Origin: an uncultured Oscillospiraceae bacterium
GTDB taxonomy: Bacteria > Bacillota > Clostridia > Oscillospirales > Oscillospiraceae
NCBI GenBank assembly: GCA_904398675.1
Contig: CAJFPI010000006.1
Location: 1 to 7,147 of the forward strand
DNA: 7,147 nt
Direction of reading: 5' to 3'
Part shown: positions 1 to 4,231 of the stretch, one piece after another
Position numbering within the stretch: position 1 is the stretch's first letter
Layout of the letters: every line of letters starts with the position of its first letter
The notes under the pieces: model-generated
Databases searched by the model: none
What the model saw: only the letters and a program-made list of their open reading frames with translations
What the model was told of the DNA's origin: nothing
Program-made: the position numbers and the translations under genes

Positions 1-81
1 CACTGCATCCATCCCCGGCTGAAGGACCGAAAGACGGAGCATCCGGCCTGCCAGCGGTTCCGGGAGAAGAAGGGGAGGTGA
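1..81 (+). CDS. C-terminal end of a small Cys/His-containing protein (partial)
   Basis: Frame 1 is open from the window edge to a TGA at 79-81, giving 26 residues that begin HCIHPRLKDRK and end FREKKGR. The tail has two cysteines 15 residues apart, nearby histidines and many charged residues, as in the last part of a short zinc-binding or cysteine-rich protein. I do not recognise the family with certainty. Small proteins of this look occur in clostridial chromosomes and mobile elements. The start, total length and promoter lie outside the window. No U-tailed hairpin follows the stop, only a weak 5 bp inverted repeat at 83-94. The reading frame could be fortuitous, but its composition looks protein-like and the stop is followed directly by non-coding repeat DNA. 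Confidence 0.45.
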   Translation, partial: HCIHPRLKDRKTEHPACQRFREKKGR

Positions 82-103
82 AGAGGAACTCCTCATTAGA
101 AAT

Positions 104-165
104 GATATTCCACCCCCATTGGGGAAGGTGATCCCACCCCCCATTTTCTTTTCGTCATGCCGAAA
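104..165 (-). repeat. Left terminal inverted repeat (copy 1)
   Basis: This is the left arm of the inverted pair. Read on the minus strand, 145-104 matches 613-656 closely, and the similarity continues inward to about 165. It contains the palindrome CCCCCATTGGGG (113-124) and ends inside the 144-171 hairpin. Confidence 0.6.
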
Positions 166-171
166 AGAAAA
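144..171. other. Perfect 11 bp stem-loop
   Basis: TTTTCTTTTCG (144-154) and CGAAAAGAAAA (161-171) are exact reverse complements separated by the 6 nt loop TCATGC. The stem is purine/pyrimidine-skewed and has no U tail on either strand, so it is not a standard terminator. It sits at the inner edge of the left terminal repeat. Confidence 0.6.
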
Positions 172-445
172 CGGGCCGTGGACGGTCCAAAAGAAAAGGG
201 CGCTTTAACGAATAGGGCAAGTCCGTCCCTCTTCCACCAGACCGATCACCTTTCGCCGTAACCTGTGTCCCTCTTCGTCTACTACCGCGCTCCCCGCTGG
301 CGCTCAGCGCTGGTGCGGTGGTGGGCGGCCCTCCGCCGCACCATAAACTGCCAAGTCCGGTAGACACTGCTGCCCGCAGGTCAGGAGGGCATCGGTTTCA
401 CAGGCCGGCAGGCGAAGTGGGGAATCGCTGAAATTTGGTAGGTGT

Positions 446-476
446 GCCTGTTCCCGGCGGATGGGGTAAAACAGGC
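446..476. other. 7 bp inverted repeat with 17 nt loop
   Basis: GCCTGTT (446-452) pairs with AACAGGC (470-476). It lies inside the repeat-bounded block, and no function is visible. Confidence 0.35.
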
Positions 477-508
477 CCCTCCATGACCCTGCCGCAAAAA
501 ACGGGGTC

Positions 509-538
509 TTTAGGGGCGGAGCCCCTAAACTGATTTTT
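509..538 (+). terminator. Possible intrinsic terminator inside the repeat-bounded block
   Basis: TTTAGGGGC (509-517) and GCCCCTAAA (521-529) form a perfect 9 bp stem with a GGA loop, followed after four bases by TTTTT (534-538). This is a plausible rightward intrinsic terminator. It could insulate ychF from transcription entering from the left, but no gene is clearly positioned to use it. Confidence 0.4.
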
Positions 539-568
539 GCCTACTTTTGTTCAGTGACAAAAGTAGGC
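539..568. other. Perfect 12 bp stem-loop
   Basis: GCCTACTTTTGT (539-550) and ACAAAAGTAGGC (557-568) are exact reverse complements around a 6 nt loop. The hairpin directly abuts the previous one (509-529 plus T run), and a 6 bp stem with loop GGAA follows at 574-589. Three hairpins in about 80 bp point to a structured or repeat-derived segment. Confidence 0.6.
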
Positions 569-594
569 CCCCGGAGGGTGGAAACCCTCTCCCT

Positions 595-656
595 TCGGCA
601 AGGCGAAAAGAGAATGGGGGGCGGATTCATCTTCCCCCCATGGGGGGTGGGAAATC
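595..656 (+). repeat. Right terminal inverted repeat (copy 2)
   Basis: This is the right arm, pairing with 104-165. It contains the perfect 14 bp palindrome CCCCCCATGGGGGG (634-647) and the words GGATTCATCTTCCC and GGGAAATC, which recur in copy 3 immediately downstream. Confidence 0.6.
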
Positions 657-664
657 GTTCCTTT

Positions 665-708
665 AATGGTGGGTGGATTCATCTTCCCTCAATGGGGGAC
701 AGAACATC
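665..708 (+). repeat. Third copy of the terminal repeat, in tandem with copy 2
   Basis: At 44 bp, it has the same length and order of blocks as copy 2 (613-656): AATGG, GGTGGATTCATCTTCCC, a C/G palindrome centred near 692, and GAACATC at the end. It starts 8 bp after copy 2 ends. The repeated GGATTCATCTTCCC word is identical in copies 2 and 3. Confidence 0.65.
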
Positions 709-773
709 CCCCCGGCAGGGGGAAAGGGAGACGCGGCCCTCTTGCAATTTCCCCGCCGGGGCGATATAATATC
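708..773 (+). repeat. Degenerate further palindromic units of the same array
   Basis: Two more C/G palindromes follow copy 3: CCCCCC-GGCA-GGGGG type at about 708-722, and CCCCGCCGGGG at 751-761 followed by GATATAATATC. The order C-palindrome, short spacer, GA(N)ATC matches the second half of copies 2 and 3, but similarity is weaker, so membership of the same family is an inference. Confidence 0.35.
742..770 (+). promoter_or_regulatory. Sigma-A promoter of ychF
   Basis: TTGCAA (742-747) and a consensus TATAAT (765-770) are separated by 17 bp. The expected transcription start near 777 gives a leader of about 34 nt before the ychF ATG. The spacer contains CCCCGCCGGGG (751-761, 5 bp arms), and the -10 box lies in GATATAATATC (763-773), an imperfect palindrome. 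Either could be a binding site, though both may simply be part of the repeat array. Confidence 0.75.
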
Positions 774-810
774 CCCACATGACAAAACGTACAGAAACGA
801 GGTTCTGCTT

Positions 811-1902
811 ATGAAACTGGGCATTGTGGGGCTTCCAAACGTGGGAAAGTCCACCCTCTTCAACGCCATTACCAACGCCGGCGCCGAGAGCGCCAACTAC
901 CCCTTCTGCACCATCGATCCCAATGTGGGCGTGGTGGCCGTTCCGGATCCGCGGCTGGATAAGCTCAGCGAGATGTACCACCCCAAAAAGACTACCCCGG
1001 CGGTGATCGAGTTTGTGGACATCGCGGGGCTGGTGAAGGGGGCCTCCAGGGGAGAGGGCCTGGGCAACAAGTTCCTGTCCAATATCCGCATGACCGACGC
1101 CATCGTCCATGTGGTCCGCTGCTTTGACGACGACAATGTGATCCATGTGGAGGGGACCACCGATCCCATCCGGGATATCGACATCATTGACCTGGAGCTC
1201 ATCATGGCGGACGTGGAGATGGTGGACCGGCGGATCGACAAGGCCCAGAAGGCCGCCAAGGGGGACAAGAAGTTTCTCCATGAGGTGGAGGTGTTCCAGG
1301 ACCTCCGCAGCTGGATGAACGACGGCAAGTCCGCCCGCAGCTACCAGTGCAGTGAGGAGGATGCCGCCCTCATCGCCACCAGCGATCTCCTGACCCTCAA
1401 GCCGGTGATCTACGCAGCAAACCTGGACGAGGACGGCTTTGCCGATTATGAAAACGTGCCCTACTACCAGCAGGTGGCCCAGCGTGCCGCGGCGGAGGGG
1501 GCCCAGGTGATCCCGGTGTGCGCCAAGCTGGAGGCGGAGATCGCGGAGCTGGAGGGGGAGGAGCGGGATATGTTCCTCCAGGATCTGGGAATCGCCGAGA
1601 GCGGCCTGGACCGGCTCATCAAGGCCAGCTACACCCTTCTGGGGCTGATCTCCTATCTCACCAGCGGCGAGGATGAATGCCGGGCCTGGACCATCACCAA
1701 GGGGACCAAGGCTCCCCAGGCCGCCGGGAAGATCCACACCGACTTTGAGCGGGGCTTTATCCGGGCGGAGGTCATCGCCTTTGACGATCTGATGGCGGTG
1801 GGTTCCATGACCGCCGCCAAGGAGAAGGGACTGATCCGCTCCGAGGGCAAGGAGTATGTGGTCAAGGACGGAGATATTATCCTGTTCCGGTTTAACGTGT
1901 AG
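811..1902 (+). CDS. ychF: Redox-regulated ATPase YchF (Obg-like ATPase, OLA1 family)
   Basis: This is a 363 aa cytosolic P-loop NTPase of the TRAFAC/Obg family. Such proteins prefer ATP to GTP and bind ribosomes. Visible are the G1 loop GLPNVGKST (residues 7-15), FCTI with the conserved Cys33 (32-35), G3 DIAGLVKGAS (70-79), and NLDE (204-207) in place of the GTPase NKxD motif, which is the family's basis for ATP use. A helical insert spans about 130-190, and a C-terminal TGS domain (about 280-363) ends GDIILFRFNV as in most homologues. I chose the start at 811 because it gives the family length (363-366 aa) and the canonical MKLGIVG start, with GAGG at 799-802 placed 8 nt upstream. A frame open 46 codons further upstream would include the promoter and repeats, so it is not used. 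The gene is apparently monocistronic. The 3' end is unusual: its last 37 bp recur at 2035-2071. Confidence 0.97.
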   Translation: MKLGIVGLPNVGKSTLFNAITNAGAESANYPFCTIDPNVGVVAVPDPRLDKLSEMYHPKKTTPAVIEFVDIAGLVKGASRGEGLGNKFLSNIRMTDAIVHVVRCFDDDNVIHVEGTTDPIRDIDIIDLELIMADVEMVDRRIDKAQKAAKGDKKFLHEVEVFQDLRSWMNDGKSARSYQCSEEDAALIATSDLLTLKPVIYAANLDEDGFADYENVPYYQQVAQRAAAEGAQVIPVCAKLEAEIAELEGEERDMFLQDLGIAESGLDRLIKASYTLLGLISYLTSGEDECRAWTITKGTKAPQAAGKIHTDFERGFIRAEVIAFDDLMAVGSMTAAKEKGLIRSEGKEYVVKDGDIILFRFNV

Positions 1903-1920
1903 GCAAGTCCTTGACCACAT
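1856..1920. repeat. Perfect 14 bp inverted repeat spanning the ychF stop codon
   Basis: ATGTGGTCAAGGAC (1856-1869, in the ychF coding region) is the exact reverse complement of GTCCTTGACCACAT (1907-1920, just past the TAG at 1900-1902), with 37 nt between. In the mRNA this could fold the last codons and stop codon into a loop. A 14 bp perfect match this close is very unlikely by chance. Confidence 0.8.
1865..1901 (+). repeat. Direct repeat copy 1 (3' end of ychF)
   Basis: These 37 bp cover the codons for the C-terminal DGDIILFRFNV and the first two bases of the stop. They match 2035-2071 at 35 of 37 positions, with a fixed offset of 170 bp. Confidence 0.9.
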
Positions 1921-2034
1921 GAGATCAAGCGTTTTGGCGGAAGGCCAAAACCTTGGTGCCAGGGGCGGTTGATCCGCCCCGAACGGGTGAAATATAGCGG
2001 GACCCCCGGCGGGCGGCAAGGCCGCTGGGGAACC
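1903..2034. other. Hairpin-rich insert between the two ychF 3' ends
   Basis: There is no coding signal. It contains one arm of the inverted repeat (1907-1920). A perfect 8 bp stem follows (1931-1938 with 1944-1951, loop GGAAG), then a perfect 7 bp GC stem GGGGCGG/CCGCCCC (1962-1968 with 1974-1980). Last is a GC-rich region (2004-2030) with two alternative stems. None has a U tail, so these are not obvious terminators. They look like repeat-derived sequence. Confidence 0.6.
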
Positions 2035-2072
2035 AGGACGGAGATAGCATCCTGTTCCGGTTTAACGTGTAA
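2035..2072 (+). pseudogene. Duplicated 3' end fragment of ychF (direct repeat copy 2)
   Basis: Read in frame, this fragment encodes DGDSILFRFNV followed by TAA (2070-2072), a second copy of the last 11 residues and stop of YchF. The only differences across the 37 bp repeat are two adjacent bases, which change the Ile codon ATT to a Ser codon AGC. There is no start codon or further ychF homology upstream, so it is a remnant and not a gene. It could be the original gene end displaced by an insertion, or an attachment-site-like duplicate left by an integrated and later deleted element. Confidence 0.75.
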
Positions 2073-2112
2073 GGGCGGCCTTTGCTGCTGGAAGAATCAT
2101 TTATATAAATAA

Positions 2113-2150
2113 AAGAGGAGGGATGCGGCGGCTGCCGCATCCCTCCTCTT
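2113..2150 (-). terminator. Intrinsic terminator of the DUF896-XpaC-DUF1294 operon, possibly bidirectional
   Basis: A perfect 17 bp stem (2113-2129 with 2134-2150) with the 4 nt loop GGCT lies 5 nt beyond the DUF1294 stop codon. Read on the minus strand it is followed by TTTTATTTATATAAA, a clear U-rich tail. On the plus strand it is followed by the weaker GACTTTTAC, so it may also stop rightward transcription from ychF. This fits its place between convergent genes. Confidence 0.9.
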
Positions 2151-2155
2151 GACTT

Positions 2156-2446
2156 TTACAGAAAGTACCACACTGCCGCTGCCGCCGCCAGCTGCAGCAG
2201 CAGAATGGCCGGCAGCCCCCAGCGGAAATACCAGTGGCGGGTCTTGTGGTGAAAGTGGAACATGCCGGCGATAGCGCCGACGCTGCCGCCCAGAACGGCC
2301 GCAAGAAACAGCCGCCGCTCCGGGACACGCCGGGCCCCGGCCTTTTTGGACCGGCGCTTGTCCCACCCCATGAGACAGAATGCCGCGAGATTGACCAGCA
2401 ATAGATAGGCGCAGCCAATCCAAATCAGAGGGGAGATATCAGGCAT
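2156..2446 (-). CDS. DUF1294 family small membrane protein
   Basis: This 96 aa protein has a hydrophobic N-terminal segment (about 5-27), a basic loop, and a hydrophobic C-terminal stretch (about 76-95). The DUF1294 signature is present: LMGWDKRRSKK (25-35), RVPERRLF (40-47), GGSVGAIAGM (53-62) and FHHKTRHWYF (65-74). Family members are short integral membrane proteins. Their biochemical role is not established, and some are fused to cold-shock or nuclease-like domains in other bacteria. The start at 2446 lies 5 nt after the upstream stop, with GGGGGAG 8 nt ahead of the ATG, partly inside the end of the upstream gene. It is the last gene of a three-gene operon, directly before a strong terminator. 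Confidence 0.9.
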   Translation of the reverse strand: MPDISPLIWIGCAYLLLVNLAAFCLMGWDKRRSKKAGARRVPERRLFLAAVLGGSVGAIAGMFHFHHKTRHWYFRWGLPAILLLQLAAAAAVWYFL

Positions 2447-2451
2447 ACCGG

Positions 2452-3951
2452 CTACTCCCCCTGCTGCTGGGACTGCCGGTCATAGCCGAAGTCCTTTGCG
2501 GGGCTGGCGCTGTCCCGGCGGAGCATGGATTCCATCACCCGGATATCGCTCTCCACGTCCATTGCATCGGCCTTGAACAGGCCGTCCAGCTGGCGCTCGA
2601 ATCCCTCCACAATGCCGTCCATGGTGCTCTCGATCCGCCGCTTGGCCTCCCGCAGATTCTCGCCCTCCACGCCGGCGGCCTCAAAGTCGGCATAGGTATC
2701 CAGCAGCTTTTGGGTGGTGGGGAGGTAGTAGTCAAAGAAGGTATGCATGTTCTCCCGTTTCTCCGGGTGCTCCGCCACCTCCCGCAAAATCTGGCGGGTG
2801 ATCTCCTCCAACCGGTCGATCTTGGCGGAGAGGGCCTCGTCGGCAATGCGGTCGTTGGCATGGCGGATGTTCTGGAGGATTGCGGCGTAGGGATGCTCCG
2901 GCGCGGCGCTCTCTTCCTTCTCTTCCACCGGGGCCTCCGCCTGGGGCGGCGGCTCCACCGTGGCGCCGTAGCGCAGGAAGTAGCCCACCTCCAGATCCAA
3001 ATAGGCGTCGTCCCCCAGGTAGCCCTTGTCGATCAGTTTCTGCAGGTCCCGGACAACCTTTTTCCTGGACCGTCCCACCCGCTTGGCAATCTCGTCCAGG
3101 CTCATGGCGTCCTCCTCGCCAATGGCCCGAAGGTATTTCAGTGCTTTCCGCCGGAACACGGCGTCCAGCTGCCCCTTGCCAAAGAGAAACAGACCGGCCA
3201 GCGTAAAGACGCCGGCAGCCACCAGATCCTCCAGGAACAGATAGCCCCGGAAGAGGGAGTCCAGCTCATCGGCCAGTGCCACCGCGCCGCTCAAAAAGAA
3301 CACGGCGCCGATGATGCGAAAGGCGATGGTGCGGCCCTTCGAGGGGAGGTTTTTCTCCGGAGAACCGTCCTGCTTTGCGCCGTCTTTTTTGGCGGCATTC
3401 TGATCCGGGGGAGATGCCTGCCCGGCAGCGGCCTGAGCTGCCGCAGCCTGCCGGGCCTGCTGGGAGCCGCTGGGGCCGTCGTCCCGGACCTCGGCGGTCT
3501 CCTGTACATAGTCGGCCTGGGCCTCCTGCTGAGCCGTACCCTGTCCTGCAGCCTTGGCCCCCCGGAACATGGATTCGGCCTGGTTGATGGTGTCGCTGAC
3601 CTTTCGCGCCGCATTCTGATCGGAAAGCAGCTTGTAAAGCAGATAGACAATGGCGAAGGGCCAGGCAAAAATCAGCAGCAGGATGAAAATGCCCCAGTCA
3701 ATGTTTCCCTTCCGCCTGGGCCGCCGGCCGCTGCCGCCGGGGGGCGGCGTGCGGAAGGGGGGAGGGGGCCTGTAGCGAGGAGGCGGCGGCGCCCCATACC
3801 GCGGGGGCGGCGTGTTCCCCCGGGGCGGAGGGCCGCCTCGTGGGGGAGGTGTATTTCCGCGGGGCGGCGGCGTCCCGCCGCCGGGGCGCGGCCCGCCCGG
3901 CCCGCCAGGGCGGCCGGATGTAAACTTTTCACGATTATAGTAATCTGGCAT
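2452..3951 (-). CDS. XpaC-like membrane protein (5-bromo-4-chloroindolyl phosphate hydrolysis family) with proline-rich N-terminus and winged-helix segment
   Basis: This is a 499 aa protein. In order it has a Pro/Gly/Arg-rich low-complexity region (12-80, repeated TPPPR units), a transmembrane segment (about 86-107), and an Ala/Gln-rich linker (130-205). A probable membrane hairpin follows (about 208-226 and 238-258). A helix-turn-helix-like segment (about 268-328, SLDEIAKRVGRSRKKVVRDLQKLI) comes next, and a C-terminal all-helical XpaC domain (about 355-480) contains YYLPTTQKLLDTYADF. B. subtilis XpaC is named for a phosphatase-substrate phenotype and is much shorter; its true role is unclear, and a telA-type partner is common but not seen here. 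The ATG overlaps the upstream stop as TAATG, with GGGGAG 8 nt upstream. The C-terminal domain assignment is confident, the helix-turn-helix less so, and a phosphatase activity should not be assumed. Confidence 0.85.
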   Translation of the reverse strand: MPDYYNREKFTSGRPGGPGGPRPGGGTPPPRGNTPPPRGGPPPRGNTPPPRYGAPPPPRYRPPPPFRTPPPGGSGRRPRRKGNIDWGIFILLLIFAWPFAIVYLLYKLLSDQNAARKVSDTINQAESMFRGAKAAGQGTAQQEAQADYVQETAEVRDDGPSGSQQARQAAAAQAAAGQASPPDQNAAKKDGAKQDGSPEKNLPSKGRTIAFRIIGAVFFLSGAVALADELDSLFRGYLFLEDLVAAGVFTLAGLFLFGKGQLDAVFRRKALKYLRAIGEEDAMSLDEIAKRVGRSRKKVVRDLQKLIDKGYLGDDAYLDLEVGYFLRYGATVEPPPQAEAPVEEKEESAAPEHPYAAILQNIRHANDRIADEALSAKIDRLEEITRQILREVAEHPEKRENMHTFFDYYLPTTQKLLDTYADFEAAGVEGENLREAKRRIESTMDGIVEGFERQLDGLFKADAMDVESDIRVMESMLRRDSASPAKDFGYDRQSQQQGE

Positions 3952-4163
3952 TATGACTGCTCCCCTTTTTTGCGGAGTTTCACCTTATTCCCCTGGCTGT
4001 CCACCACATAGGTGTTGTCCAGGTGCTGCCGGAGATTGCCCAATGTGGCGTCGATATACTCCCGGCGGAGGGCGGCCCGCTCTGCCTCCTCCTCCGGCGT
4101 CAAACCCTCCGTTTTATGCTTCCTGGCCAGATGGTTGATCCGGTCGATCTTGTGCTGCTCCAT
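3951..4163 (-). CDS. DUF896 (UPF0291, YnzC-like) small protein
   Basis: This 70 aa cytosolic protein has the hallmark KIDRINHLARKHKTEGLTPEEEAER (5-29) and LRREYIDA (32-39) of the DUF896/UPF0291 family, a two-helix coiled hairpin of unknown function found throughout Firmicutes. In B. subtilis one member (YnzC) lies next to SOS genes, but nothing here points to SOS control. The start at 4163 is preceded by GGGGTG with 6 nt spacing. The stop overlaps the XpaC-like start by one base (TAATG), which implies translational coupling. It is the first gene of the operon, 68 bp from the neighbouring ylmH stop. Confidence 0.9.
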   Translation of the reverse strand: MEQHKIDRINHLARKHKTEGLTPEEEAERAALRREYIDATLGNLRQHLDNTYVVDSQGNKVKLRKKGEQS

Positions 4164-4201
4164 GGTTTACACCCCAATCTCATAAACAATTTGGAAATTT
4201 A

Positions 4202-4228
4202 ATTATAAAATATACAAATTGATATCAA
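4202..4228 (-). promoter_or_regulatory. Candidate promoter of the DUF896-XpaC-DUF1294 operon
   Basis: On the minus strand, TTGATA (4228-4223) and TATAAT (4207-4202) lie in a 68 bp AT-rich gap between genes, though the 15 bp spacer is shorter than ideal. The TTGATATCAA palindrome (4219-4228) overlaps the -35 box. The transcript would start about 45 nt before the DUF896 ATG. Confidence 0.5.
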
Positions 4229-4231
4229 ATT

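Larger units (their letters stand above)
104..656. mobile_element. MITE-like element with ~60 bp imperfect terminal inverted repeats
   Basis: The sequence at 104-166, read inward, aligns with the reverse complement of about 656-594. Identity is roughly 80 percent by eye with a few 1 nt gaps. Shared blocks include a C5-6/G4-6 palindrome, CCCCCCATT, TCTTTTCG and TGCCGAA. The 553 bp block codes for no recognisable protein and carries several internal hairpins, as expected of a non-autonomous miniature inverted-repeat element or a large fold-back unit. I saw no clear target-site duplication outside the ends. A transposase-mobilised element, a REP/BIME-like composite, or a structured RNA are alternatives. 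The inverted pairing itself is read directly from the sequence. The mobile nature is inferred. Confidence 0.45.
82..810. other. 729 bp gene-free region of repeats and hairpins
   Basis: No open frame here has a convincing start, ribosome binding site and protein-like composition. The short frames present (for example 155-367 on minus and 554-769 on plus) run through inverted repeats and hairpins. The region holds an inverted-repeat-bounded block (104-656), perfect stem-loops at 144-171, 509-529 and 539-568, a run of GC palindromes (634-761), and the ychF promoter at 742-770. The part at 172-445 has no clear structure or coding signal beyond short GC-rich inverted repeats around 300-342. Confidence 0.75.

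Noticed and set aside
155..367. 70-codon minus-strand frame upstream of ychF
   Set aside because: It lies wholly inside the inverted-repeat block, with low-complexity Arg/Gly/Pro composition and no visible start signal. It is more likely repeat-derived than a gene.
172..508. Possible structured RNA such as RNase P, tmRNA, SRP RNA or a riboswitch
   Set aside because: I looked for the conserved cores of these RNAs and saw none. Only short inverted repeats (for example 446-476) are present.
613..773. CRISPR-like array
   Set aside because: The units are degenerate, unevenly spaced and partly inverted, with no unique spacers of constant length and no cas genes.
673..810. 46-codon N-terminal extension of ychF
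   Set aside because: It would include the promoter and repeat units, the family starts at MKLGIVG, and a ribosome binding site precedes 811.
679..2019. 446-codon open frame on the minus strand opposite ychF
   Set aside because: It is a shadow of the ychF coding strand in GC-rich DNA. Its translation is Gly/Leu/His-rich with no recognisable domain, and it runs through both the ychF promoter and the repeats.
2710..4011. 433-codon open frame on the plus strand opposite the XpaC-like gene
   Set aside because: The opposite strand encodes a recognisable XpaC domain, a good ribosome binding site and operon overlaps. This frame translates the proline-rich stretch into Gly/Arg-rich noise.
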